DNA of 64,000 nt from Botryococcus braunii (taxonomy: Eukaryota > Chlorophyta > Trebouxiophyceae), in contig KV908464.1 in NCBI GenBank assembly GCA_002005505.1, forward strand, positions 81,001 to 145,000, read 5' to 3'. The notes beneath the pieces are model-generated. The model had not been told where the DNA came from, ran no database searches, and worked only from the letters and a program-made list of their open reading frames with translations. Below are positions 45,901 to 54,561 of this stretch, one piece after another. Position 1 is the first letter of the stretch. Every line of letters begins with the position of its first letter. The position numbers and the translations under genes were made by a program.

Positions 45901-46113
45901 AGTCACAGGTCCCATATTGTACAGGATGCAGGCTGTCTCCACTGCTTCCTTCCAGAGTGACTGTTTGGCAGCTGCATGCAACATGAGTGTTCTGGCCTTC
46001 TCCTTGATTGTTCGGTTCATCCGTTCAGCAACGCCATTTTGCTGAGGCGTGTATGCTGCAGAGGTCTCAAATTTAATTCCCTCCAGAGGGTGGTGGATAT
46101 CCCCCGGGGAAAA
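42967..46113 (-). CDS. copia E truncated pol: integrase C-terminal half, linker, RT, RNase H
   Basis: One open minus-strand frame of about 1,050 codons. It opens with the integrase glutamate block YTPQQNGVAERMNR; the two upstream catalytic aspartates are absent because that segment is deleted. Next come GIWKESRDVTFLEHL and a long acidic/Cys-containing linker with SVLGHMENLARGG and GLTRQQRYDQRVAARE. Then RT: VDIKTAFLNGELEEEVYVTQ, LRKALYGLKQAPRAWH and the catalytic YVDDLLIVA. Last is RNase H with VDADYAGD, TVEAEFMA and the tail ESARNKADMLTKPLARP. RT and RNase H look intact. No own start is evident; expression from gag would need a frameshift at the junction. Confidence 0.88.
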   Translation of the reverse strand, partial: FSPGDIHHPLEGIKFETSAAYTPQQNGVAERMNRTIKEKARTLMLHAAAKQSLWKEAVETACILYNMGPVTGRDKTPYEAFHGVKPDVSLLRTFGCLAHVHIPDHQRGVFESKTSPGLFTGYSSVSKAYRIYMGNGIWKESRDVTFLEHLRGADRVGLSTMSPVSPNAVQQPFALPFVQQEGQQSLGQLSFWDSDDPEPLCNREVNVQQSGPDSPCATTPCATTPCAINPCENSETTSVNVDGEPTSSELSHTQSGHSWSVLGHMENLARGGEETKSHMQRLNNVQECVRMEVGAMGVRGQDGLTRQQRYDQRVAARETAAEVTVEHDGDVSDGENRRMSEAICPGEATEAQPNGQDLARLEGMSDHVSAESEAREVSLEISNQTLDGQRESSDGQALRACEGHTGESQVCCESTSVDERDTTAGCRTVPDYAAPLSDECVWDMTSDVRPRLSGAACESSKERKLQTPPEWERVREVCNAVTSSERVVEARACEPREDSHVVHDHNLNPVKGKIPGVRWSKVPIPGNLREAQRSPQWEFWRQAMQEEQDSLDAHEVMEYVERPRGHKVIPVHWIFSVKTDAHGNVLRFKARLVAQGCRQIPGVDVDEVFAPTSSYGSRRTLLATAAAKNMEIHQVDIKTAFLNGELEEEVYVTQPPGFDNGNPNIVCRLRKALYGLKQAPRAWHKTLNEKLLSMGYEVCKSDAGVYIKRHEDGELSYMLVYVDDLLIVAMGAEEIEWVKKELLASFKIHDLGEVKDFLGCQILRDRENRCLSLSCVPKIDALCEKFGVSAESRTVDTPMSKDFVMSGMPQVTVGETSFGSGTPLPPGHRYCELVGSLLYIANTTRPDIAQAVGVLSRYRNAPTTAHMNEGLRVLRYLQSTRECVLVLGGKGPVLEGHVDADYAGDIDSRHSTSGYVLSVFGSAVVWGSKKQHSVATSTVEAEFMATSLAIKELNWLRGFMEEIGTPPWSVKLYCDNQGCIANLKNPLYSKYTKHIAVCFHFAREAIAKGQVTLCYVESARNKADMLTKPLARPAFQMHRRGFGLVKMT

Positions 46114-47167
46114 AGTTGTTGCCGTTCCCGCTGCCCTCCGGAGGTCGAGCCACTGCAGCCGACGCTTGATTTTGGAATTGCGGAAGCAGATTGGCCATTG
46201 CAGCCATGACTTGCTGCAGGTTCTGTTGCATCTTCTCGTCCGCCTCCTTCTTGAGGCAGTTCCTCTCAAAATGGCCTAGCTTGTTGCAGTAGCGGCAGCG
46301 CCTGTTGTCACGCCGGTCCCGTCCCTCCACCTTGGTCGATGAAGCTTGGCCCCCCTGGCCTCCAGCTTGGGTCTCCTGTGGGCTTGCAGTCCCTGGTGTG
46401 GTGGAGTAGGCTGGTGTGATGGCTGCCCTGGCCACAGGGGTGACTCTGGGGACCTGGTCGTTGAAGCCCAGTCCCTTGGCTGTGGTGGAGATGATCTCCC
46501 ACAGTCCCTCCAGATCCTTCCCAGCAGATGAGGAGAACATCCCAGTCTCCTTCGCTTCCTCTGGCAGGCCCTTGATGATTGCCAGCTTGGCTTCTCTCTC
46601 CATGATGGAGTGCCCATTTCGCTTGAGTGCATGGAAGAGTGCCACCTTCCTGTTGTAGTAGTCCTCCAACGTTTCTGTCTCTCCCATGCTGGTGTGTAGG
46701 AGCTCCAGCCAGCGTGCTGTTACCTCCTGGTCTGCCCCTCCAGTAAAACGCTCTCGAACCCACTGGTAGGCATTGGCTGCCACTTGCATTGCAGCCAGCT
46801 TGGCACCCCACGCCTTGGGGACGCTCTCAATCAGCATTAGGAGCGCTGCTGCATTCTCCTCTGTGTCTGGCATTGGAGCTTCAATGGCTGCCTTGCACCT
46901 TTTGAGGCCACAGGCTGCCACATATGCCAGATCCCAGAGTGGAAATTCCACTCCCTCTCTGTCCAGAGTCACTGGACATTTGACATTCGTGGTGACGACG
47001 CCACCGGTTTTCGTCATTGCGATGCACATCTCTCCACTCTGCGCAGTGGAGTTTGCTGGCTGGCTGGGTGATGCACTGATGGAGGAGCCAGACCCAGCTG
47101 ATCCAGACTCCGTTGCAGTGCGCTTACTTCTCGTTTTCATGATCACTTGTCTGCTTCTAGTTTTCAT
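46073..47167 (-). CDS. copia E Gag
   Basis: Start chosen at the ATG at 47167 (MKTRSRQVIMKTRSKRTATES), where the first codons are tandemly duplicated. UBN2-type copia gag follows: FPLWDLAYVAACGLKRCKAA, QWVRERFTGGADQEVTARWL, the helix LEDYYNRKVALFHALKRNGH, and the CCHC knuckle CRYCNKLGHFERNC near residue 298. It then runs through a Gln-rich stretch and stops at TAA exactly at the deletion junction. Intact as a nucleocapsid-type protein. Confidence 0.9.
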   Translation of the reverse strand: MKTRSRQVIMKTRSKRTATESGSAGSGSSISASPSQPANSTAQSGEMCIAMTKTGGVVTTNVKCPVTLDREGVEFPLWDLAYVAACGLKRCKAAIEAPMPDTEENAAALLMLIESVPKAWGAKLAAMQVAANAYQWVRERFTGGADQEVTARWLELLHTSMGETETLEDYYNRKVALFHALKRNGHSIMEREAKLAIIKGLPEEAKETGMFSSSAGKDLEGLWEIISTTAKGLGFNDQVPRVTPVARAAITPAYSTTPGTASPQETQAGGQGGQASSTKVEGRDRRDNRRCRYCNKLGHFERNCLKKEADEKMQQNLQQVMAAMANLLPQFQNQASAAVARPPEGSGNGNNFFPGGYPPPSGGN

Positions 47168-47462
47168 GATCAAGCCAGTTCTTCACTCCAAGCCTTAAAT
47201 GACTTCCCCTGGAAGCACTTCTTCCTAGCTCTGACACTGAGTTGATCAGTCCCAGAAGTACTTCTGCTTTCCCAGCCCAGTTGCTACTGTACAACAATTC
47301 CTTCCAGCACTACAGAAGGAATAATTTTACGTGACTAGCTCGATATGTTTGAACGGCCAGACCTCACTCGTCAGTGAAGCTCGCAGTCTCGAAGCGGGGT
47401 CCGAAACCCCTTTTCTCCCTGGAAATCTGTCGTGCGTCACTGCAAGCTCAGCTTGGAAAGCG

Positions 47463-47475
47463 TGGGCCCATAACC
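47463..47475 (-). promoter_or_regulatory. Half-tRNA primer-binding site of copia E
   Basis: On the minus strand, ggttatgggccca directly follows the LTR end, identical to copia C. Confidence 0.88.
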
Positions 47476-48354
47476 TCAAGCATTTCTGCTTGCGGCGTCA
47501 CCTGCAGTGATGGCACGACGGCAGCGTCACTTCGTAGCCTGTGGGAAAAACCGTCCACGCTACAACGTTTCCAGGAACAGCACACAGCACTCTCCAACAG
47601 TAGAGGTTGGTCAAGGATACCAACATGCTTCGGACAAGTCTTACAAATGATCTTAACTGCTCTCACTCTTGCTAAAGACCACGTAACACTACGCCTTGCC
47701 TGATAGCAGAGTTCAGCACCAAAGAGGCCTTGCGATGTCTACTTTACGTCACTAGAATACAATAATAGTTCATCAGTAACTCAGCAAGGTCTCTTTGTGA
47801 TGTTTGTACAGTGAAACTATCTTACCGCCACAACGGTGGACGTCAACATAAGTCTCAATGAGGTCAAACATTCAGTGCGCTCTCGTCATGCACTCTCATC
47901 AATGCACACAGCAGTAATATCTAACTGGTCTGAATGTTTGAGCACAATCATATCTGGAACGGCTTTGAGAATCCTAAACACACCTGCAGTGATGGCACGA
48001 CGGCAGCGTCACTTCGTAGCCTGTGGGAAAAACCGTCCACGCTACAACGTTTCCAGGAACAGCACACAGCACTCTCCAACAGTAGAGGTTGGTCAAGGAT
48101 ACCAACATGCTTCGGACAAGTACCGAGCCGTTCCTGGGCTGCCCAGGGATGGCTCGGACTGCAGGGATCCTAAAGTACTACCATACGTAATGTCTATTGA
48201 GAACGCATATCGTACAAGTCACGTGTTATGTCATTGAGGTACGAGTATGATCTATACCGTTCATAAAGGGCTATAACGGCTATAGTTTACACTGCTGTTG
48301 ATGGCATGTGACAGGGGATGTCACTAAGTACAGTATTGACCAATTCATTCAACA
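47476..48354 (-). repeat. 5' LTR of copia E
   Basis: 879 bp, matching 42063-42941. Internal duplication copies lie at about 47499-47639 and 47981-48121. Confidence 0.94.
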
Positions 48355-48359
48355 CACTT

Positions 48360-50030
48360 TTATTGACCATTTTGCAGATGTTGCTTATCCTATGACTGAG
48401 TTGCTTAAGAAGGATATGCCTTGGACCTGGGAGGGACCCCAGAGGGAAGCCTTTGTTGCACTGAAAGATCTTGTTTCTACTCCTCCTTGCCTGTTGATGC
48501 CTGATTTAGACAAACCTTTTGTTGTACATGTAGACGCCTCAGGATTTGCTGTTGGAGCTGTACTACAGCAGGATCAAGGGAAGGGACTGCAGGGCCTTCG
48601 AATCCAGGAAATTCCAACCCCCTGAAAGGAAGTTAGCACCCTATGATAGAGAATTGCTTGCCCTGGTACATGCATTACTGAAGTGGAAGCATTTGTTGCT
48701 AGGGGCTAAGTTTACTGTGCACACTGACCAGCAAGCACTTAAGTATTTACTTACTGCTCCTGTTAGGACTAGTAGACAAGAACGTTGGCTTACTGAGATC
48801 ATGAGGTTCATGCCTGACATCAAATATGTTAAAGGGACTGACAACGTTGTTGCAGATGCTTTATCCAGGCGTGTTGATTTAGCAGTAATGCATGTCTCCT
48901 CTGTTTCTGTCTCGTCCCTCCTACCAGAAATTGCTTTGCTGTGTACTAATGACCCCACAGTTACTAAACTGGTGGAAGAAGGTGTTTGGTGATGAGAGAC
49001 ACTATACCTTATTCTGTGCAGTCAGGTCGAGTATTTGTCCCTGATGCAATGAGAGAGAAGGTATTGAGAGAGTGTCATTCCACCCCCTTTTCTGGACATC
49101 TTGGGATTAACAAGATGCATGACTTAGTTTGCAGGAACTTTTGGTGGCCACGGCTCAACTCGTCAGTCAGGGACTTTTGCAGGTCTTGTGACACCTGCCA
49201 GCGCACTAAAGGGACGGGAACTGTACCTTATGGACTGCTCCAGCCACTACCTATTCCGGATGGACCTTGGCAGAGCGTTTCCCTGGACTTAGTGACTGAT
49301 TTACCTGTCTGTTGTGGGTTTGATTCTATTGTGGTATTTGTTGATAGGTTTTCTAAGTTGTGTGTATTGGCTGCATGCAATAAAACTATCACTGCACCCC
49401 AGCTTGCACAACTATTTATTGACAGGGTCTTTGTGAGATTTGGAATGCCTACCTCAATTGTGAGTGATAGAGATCCTAGGTTCACTAGCCATTTTTGGCA
49501 GGCCTTTATGAATATATTAGACTGCCTTAAAGAGTGCCAAATCTAACCTTGCCTCTGCACAGCAACGGCAGAAGACTTACGCGGATAAGAAGAGACGGGA
49601 CCATCCTTTTAAGGTGGGGGACCAGGTCTTGCTGGCTGCGAGGAAGAACCAGCTTGAACCTGGGCTCTCGTCCAAGTTATCAGCTAAGTATTTTGGGCCC
49701 TTTGTGATTGCTGCAGCAGTTGGTTCTCGAGCTTTTAGGCTTGTGTTGCCTGAGACTGTTAACATTCATCCTGTATTTCATGTTTCCCAGTTGAAGCCAT
49801 ATGTATCTTCATCGGTACCAGTGACCGTTACTTCACCACCTCCTTTGTATGCAGACAGGCGTGGCGGCGTGTACGAAGTGGAGGCCATCAGAGCTAAGAA
49901 GAGAGTTGGAAAGTCTTGGCGCTACTTAGTCAAATGGAAAGGCTACGATGAGACTGAGAATACTTGGGAGCCTCTTGCCCATGTTCGCCATCTTGCTGAT
50001 GACGTGGCAGCTGCCCCTGTCTTCTCCTAA
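48360..50030 (+). pseudogene. gypsy D RNase H, integrase (deleted core) and chromodomain
   Basis: Resumes with IDHFADVAYPMTELL. RNase H has VDASGFAVG, a frameshift after a five-base loss near 48590, then YDRELLALVHAL, TDQQALKYL and NVVADALSR. After TGA (48990-48992), the integrase HHCC region is present (ECHSTPFSGHLG, CRSCDTCQ), then the core aspartates SLDLVTDLP and SDRDPRFTS. The frame then breaks at 49.52 kb and about 300 bp, including the catalytic glutamate, is missing. It picks up at SAQQRQKTYADKKRRDHPF, the GPF-type C-terminal domain (KYFGPFVIAAAVG) and a chromodomain (YEVEAIRAKKRVGKSWRYLV, then KWKGYDETENTWEP). Confidence 0.9.
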
Positions 50031-50665
50031 GTCCCACTTGCGGGCATCCCTTGATTAAGCCATTTGCGGCTTGGGCCTTTTCCAGCCACTTGCGGCTGAT
50101 GACCCTTGGAGCTTCAATGCCAGCCAGCTTGGGTTTGGGAGGGAGGGAGGGTGGAAGGGTCTGGGAGGGGGATTCGTGATTGGGGATTTGCATGCATGTC
50201 TCTTGGTTATATGTTTTGCATGGGTTATGTTTCCTTGACCCACGGCTCCACTTTGTGATGCACTTGCTGTTGCAGTGTAGCTGCAAATTGTAGTTCCGTG
50301 CTTGAATAACTTGCTTTGGTATCTTACCCATGAGATACAACATGTGGCAGTTAGTGTGTCTAGCTTGCTGCTCTAGACAATATGCCTTATGCCCGTTGTT
50401 GGAAAGCCACCTCAAGCGAAGGTTGCACTGCGTAGCAGGGTAACTGGACCTAAGGTTTGGACAAGTGCTAGTCTAATGACTCAACCTTATTGTTTCATCA
50501 CTGGTGTGAGTGCTGTCTAGGGAGTTCGTCCCCTAAGTTAGAGGATCCGCCTTGCAGACGATAGTCCTTAGAATGTTAAGGTATTCGAGCATTGAGCAGA
50601 TGAGTCCCTCGTCTGTGTCGTGCTAAACTTGCTTGTGGATTTCATCCTCTGACTTGCGTTATGTA

Positions 50666-50698
50666 GTAACTATAGGAGGTGTGATTGTCTATAGTTAC
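50666..50698 (+). promoter_or_regulatory. Conserved 3' UTR hairpin of gypsy D
   Basis: gtaactatag / ctatagttac arms with a 13-base loop, as in B at 12524-12556. Confidence 0.6.
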
Positions 50699-50774
50699 AG
50701 TAAGCAGGGTTCGTGATACCCCTGTCTTACGTTTGTGGCCCCATTTGCCATAAACATCATCTCATAGCTTATGC

Positions 50775-50788
50775 CAAGGGGGAGGGCA
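50775..50788 (+). promoter_or_regulatory. Polypurine tract of gypsy D
   Basis: caagggggagggca abuts the 3' LTR. Confidence 0.85.
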
Positions 50789-51049
50789 TGTAGCATTTCC
50801 TAGGGTATAATGCTCTAGTAGGGTCCTTGGCATAGTGCATGACTTGCCTTGTGATCTAGTTCGCAGTACAACCTCGCTCAGGTACTTCGCTCGGTTGCCC
50901 GATCACGCGTCTGTGGCAGTACGATATAATTCAATCCACCCTGGGTTTAAGAGTACGCTTGCGAATCAATCATGTAACACTCTTTTGTTGCACACCACGA
51001 ACATCTCACTGTCTCCTTCTAAACCTCTTCCGCTAAGCTATAGTCTACA
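50789..51049 (+). repeat. 3' LTR of gypsy D
   Basis: 261 bp, identical by eye to 38729-38989, followed by ccaga. Confidence 0.95.
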
Positions 51050-51065
51050 CCAGATCACGGCTTGG

Positions 51066-51225
51066 TCTTATCGAATCTTCTAGAAGATTCTGGCGCAAAT
51101 GCCAGGTAATTGTTGATGAAGATAAGGCGCAAATGCCCAAAAATATATTTAAATAAGCAGCTGGTGCAAGTGCCAAAAGATATTTAAATATAATGTTGGC
51201 GCAAGTGCCAAAATGAAGACGAAAT
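51066..51225. repeat. Degenerate ggcgcaaatgcc repeat in H
   Basis: Four spaced copies of ggcgcaaatgcc/ggtgcaagtgcc, two of them followed by atatttaaat-like AT blocks. The first is preceded by the 16-bp palindrome aatcttctagaagatt. Confidence 0.7.
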
Positions 51226-51500
51226 TGTGAGGGGTAAGCCCCTTAGAAAACAAAACACAATGTGCATCCAAGGCAGAAAGCCTTAAAACATCATAAAGTT
51301 CATGGGGAAAGCCCCAAAATGCATGACCTTGCGGAATGCGGCAAAGCAGCTGTATCTTTCTGGCATTCCATGGCCAGCCCTGCAAATGCAACTGAAATCC
51401 AGGTACCTGCAGTTGGAAATACTTCTGCTACCCCCACATTTAGTATCCCAACTCCAGTGAATTGAAGATTTCATATTGCGTCATGACTGCTTGGTGATTG

Positions 51501-51725
51501 TTAGAAATCAGGTGTTGTATGGACTCTCCCCCCCCAATCTCCAAGCGGATCGTGATATTTGATCAAGTGTGTCACGTGTCGTTTGAACAGTTGCGGTTTC
51601 TTGAATTGTGTGCTACCCGTGGTCAAAACTGCAATAGTTTTGTTGTCATTGAAACTCACAATACGAAAAGGACCACTCAGACCCGTTTGAAGAGGGCCAG
51701 AGTTTTGTGTAATCTCCAACACCGA
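51501..51725 (-). pseudogene. Integrase C-terminal (GPF/Y) domain relic in H
   Basis: The minus strand reads LQTGLSGPFRIVSFNDNKTI and then FKRHVTHLIKYHDPLGD. This is the GPF/Y module at the end of gypsy-type integrases, which also occurs in Ginger DNA transposons that carry a gypsy-like integrase. The catalytic core is not found upstream; gag-like sequence lies only a few hundred bases away, so most of pol has been lost. Confidence 0.6.
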
Positions 51726-52002
51726 CGGCTGGAACATCTGAGGTAATTGCTTGCTTGAAAGAGAAAGGCCCGGCTGATTTTGCTGCAGCAATATTCGGCG
51801 AATTTTTTCGCTGCGTAATATGTGCCGAAATATTATTTTTCTGCGTAGAGGGTAAAGATGGAATGCCTGCAGGAGTCTTGATTGGTAATGATGACTTCCT
51901 GCCACTTCCCTTAGGCTTGCGAATGACTTTCCTCATTGGTGGAGACTTCGCTGCGTTCCTGGATTTAGTGCTTGAAATATAATCTTGAGGCAACTTAGGA
52001 AC

Positions 52003-52857
52003 TTATTCATCCATAGGAGTGGGAGGACAAGGTAGAACTTGGTCAGTGGTTGCTGCAGCATGCTCAATAGACGGTGGAAACTCAGTTCTCTTGCATTTAT
52101 TGGTAGCAGCACTGGCAGGCACATAAGTAAACTTGCGTGTCTCAATTGGCATAGGCGTAAAAGAAGACTCAGGGTTACCTTCACCATCAGTATCTTCAGC
52201 ATCTTCTTCTAAACCCTGGTTATAATTTGCGTAGCCTCTGCCGGATCCGCGTCCCCTGCCTCTGTAGTTAGTGTTGCAGTTATCCTTGAAGTTCCCTTGG
52301 TTCTGATCATTGTCTCCCTGCGAATTGTTCACTTTTCCTGCCTGCATGTTGTTAGTAATGATAATCTCAAACGTCTCTGCAGCTGCTTTTTCGGGCAACC
52401 CAACCCAATGCTTACATCCTAGATCCTTGATTTCAGTGATATACTCACCTGTAGGTTGATTTTCCCTCTGACATTTTGTTCTCAGTGCGGCAAGTTATCC
52501 AATGTGATCAGGTTTAAACAAACGGCTCAGTATCACAAAGAACTCTTTGACATAAGCAATGTTCTTACCTATGGTTGCTGAATCAATGCTTGACGCCACT
52601 TCACTGTTCAAACGAGCAGCCTTCTTGACTGCATCAAGAATCTCTGCTTCTGATAAACCTGTGCCATCCTGTCGTATGATGGCCTTGACGTGATCGATCC
52701 AAAATGTAATTGCACTGCCCTTGATGAGTGCGGGAAGACGCTCTGATAGCATCTTCCTTCGAGTTGACTTTTCTTGCGGAGTTGGGACGTTGCTGGCTGG
52801 CATAGGTCTTTGATTTCTGACGGCTGCCGTGACTGCCGATGTAATCTGAGTCGTCAT
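52003..52857 (-). pseudogene. Gag-like relic in H
   Basis: Minus-strand frame from the Met at 52857 (MTTQITSAVTAAVRNQRPMP) to 52003, with one in-frame TAA near 52496. It contains AYVKEFFVILSRLFKPDHIG and then LRTKCQRENQPTGEYITEIK, which resembles the capsid helix region of gypsy Gag (Y..F...L...F...Q...E...Y). It ends with the basic stretch RGRGRGSGRGYANYNQG. No CCHC knuckle is visible. The first part, WIDHVKAIIRQDGTGLSEAE, is not otherwise recognised. Confidence 0.5.
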
Positions 52858-53174
52858 TCACTAACCTTTAACTTCAAAGATTCGTGAATGGCCCTAACAA
52901 GACCTTCATCACATGGACAGCTTCATTGCCAACGTCTATCCCACCCCTAAGTGAATCTGCAAAACGCTGGGCTTCTGGCTGACCACATCCTCTCTCGATA
53001 TTCTGTAACATGGCTGGAATCAACGGAGCTAACCAGGCTCGTCCTTAATAATTTGCAAAGACTCGTTGATAGGTGGTGCTTCGGGTGTTTCTAATGCGTT
53101 AGGCGGATGTCGGGCACAACGTCTGGGTGGACTACATTCCTCTGTAATCTCAACATCACAATAAGGATCAGCTT

Positions 53175-53191
53175 CCATACCTCGACGCCAA
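53175..53191 (-). promoter_or_regulatory. Possible primer-binding site in H
   Basis: On the minus strand, ...ataacaca is followed by t and tggcgtcgaggtatgg, the form of an LTR end plus primer site, 330 bases before the gag-like frame. No second copy of the putative LTR was found, so this is tentative. Confidence 0.35.
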
Positions 53192-53219
53192 TGTGTTATA
53201 CGTGTATAGACGGCTAACA

Positions 53220-54434
53220 CAGTTCCAGTGGTGGGCTCAGAAACTCTTCGCTAAGGCGATGCCGGACTTCCCGGTTGTCAAGCTCTACCACACTCGATTC
53301 CTCCTGTGACAATGACAAGTGTTCTCTTACAAATAAAACGCTCAGGTGTAACAATGTTCTGTCTTACGAATCCTCAGTCTGCGTAAACGACGATCACTCG
53401 GGTACTCGACTTATCGGTGCAAAGCTGCCTTTCCTATGCCTTATGTTGCCTGCAATCCAGTCAATCAATCCTCCTAGCTTTCAGCAAATTTTAAAAGTGT
53501 GAGGTGGAACACGGCCTAACCGGGAGATCAAGTGCTTAGGCGGCATGCCTGAACGTTCGGACAATGAACATAGATTTGCACGATAATTCACTGTCCTACT
53601 AGAACACACTTTATCGACCTCTACCACAAGGACTTATGTGCCACTGTTCAGATGTAAAATTAAAGAGCGCGAAGCTTCCTCGGCCACGCAAGCTTACTCA
53701 CACCGGAAGAGATAACTGGACTCAAAATATGACGCAAGGCAACACAGGGTTTCATAATATGGCAGTCTAATGCCCAAAAAACTCAAAAATCGACCCAAAT
53801 ATCTCAGCCGAAGCACAACAAGACGAAGACAGCAGACCTCGGAGACTCCGAGAAGAGTCTCACAAGGTGGAATTCAAAAGGAAAACACTCAACCACAGTT
53901 GATGAATGCGTAGGTATTGTAAATGGTAAATCCTTATCACACTTAACTCGAGCTCGAGACACTCCTGGAACGTGGCGCCTAACACGATCTACACACGATG
54001 GAGTCCGAAACAGGCAGATCCTCTCACGATATCAACGGGAAAATGAGATAATGGCCTTTGATGGGAATATATATAAAAGTTGAGTGTAATAACTCAAGCA
54101 CACAGGTACCCATCCAAAAGTGTGACACTCCCCTGGTGGGCGTCCCCTACGCAGGATGTACGCTATCACAGGCTCCCCATGGCAAATGTGAGGCTCTCTT
54201 GGCTCTCAATTCCTAGGCTTACCTCCTGTATATCGCTGGTGCTGGCTGTCGGCTTGTCGACTAAGGGATGCAACGAATCCCGCCTCTGCTACCTAACGAA
54301 AGGAAAGGATACGATGAACAAAGAGACTGTTCCTATTGCGCATTCACAGTCAAAGCTGCTTCAAGGCAGATAGATAACGTCTGTATCCACGGTAATGCAG
54401 GAAAAAGTTAGAAAAGTATCCCAGGCATCAAAAT
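53220..54434. other. H leader/terminal region without genes
   Basis: About 1.2 kb between the possible primer site and the 123-bp terminal repeat. No coding frame is supported. It may be LTR or 5' untranslated sequence of the minus-strand element. Confidence 0.4.
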
Positions 54435-54557
54435 CTGAAGAATACAGCAGACGGCGCAAGCTATCCATAGGCGAGCAACCGTACTGCTCACGTGGGGCGT
54501 TAGTAATTACGACCACGTAAATTGTAAACACATTATGTCACAGGATAAACCATGACA
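54435..54557. repeat. H terminal segment, right end
   Basis: 123 bp ending ccatgaca, matching 38128-38250. Confidence 0.88.
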
Positions 54558-54561
54558 ACGT

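Larger units (their letters stand above)
42063..48354 (-). mobile_element. Ty1/copia retrotransposon E, youngest insertion, protease/integrase deleted
   Basis: Two 879-bp LTRs (42063-42941 and 47476-48354), between which I found no difference, flanked by target duplication cactt (42058-42062 and 48355-48359). In its sense the LTR starts tgttgaatga and ends atgcttga, so the usual final CA is replaced by GA in both copies. Gag and the RT-RNase H part are open, but protease, the pre-integrase domain and the first half of the integrase core are missing at the 46.1-kb junction. It must have been mobilised in trans. Confidence 0.94.
38729..51049 (+). mobile_element. Ty3/gypsy chromovirus D, interrupted by copia E
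   Basis: 261-bp LTRs at 38729-38989 and 50789-51049, with no difference seen, flanked by target duplication ccaga (38724-38728 and 51050-51054). D is the same family as B. E occupies 42063-48354 between the RT and RNase H coding regions; without it D is about 6.0 kb. D carries its own lesions: a frameshift in gag, a short deletion in RNase H, one TGA before integrase, and a deletion that removes the integrase segment with the catalytic glutamate. Confidence 0.95.
37249..54557 (-). mobile_element. Composite insertion H (unclassified), itself carrying D and E
   Basis: Inserted in F's RT between two copies of acgt (37245-37248 and 54558-54561). Ends on the plus strand are tgtcgtgatcag and aaccatgaca, an imperfect TGTCRTGRT inverted terminus. 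Both end sequences recur internally: tgtcgtgatcagaaag at 38255-38270, and the last 123 bp (54435-54557) at 38128-38250 with three mismatches. In minus orientation the layout is therefore A1 - body - B1 - tata - A2 - 1 kb - B2. The body holds minus-strand gag-like and integrase-C-terminus-like relics. About 5 kb remains once D is removed. Confidence 0.7.
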
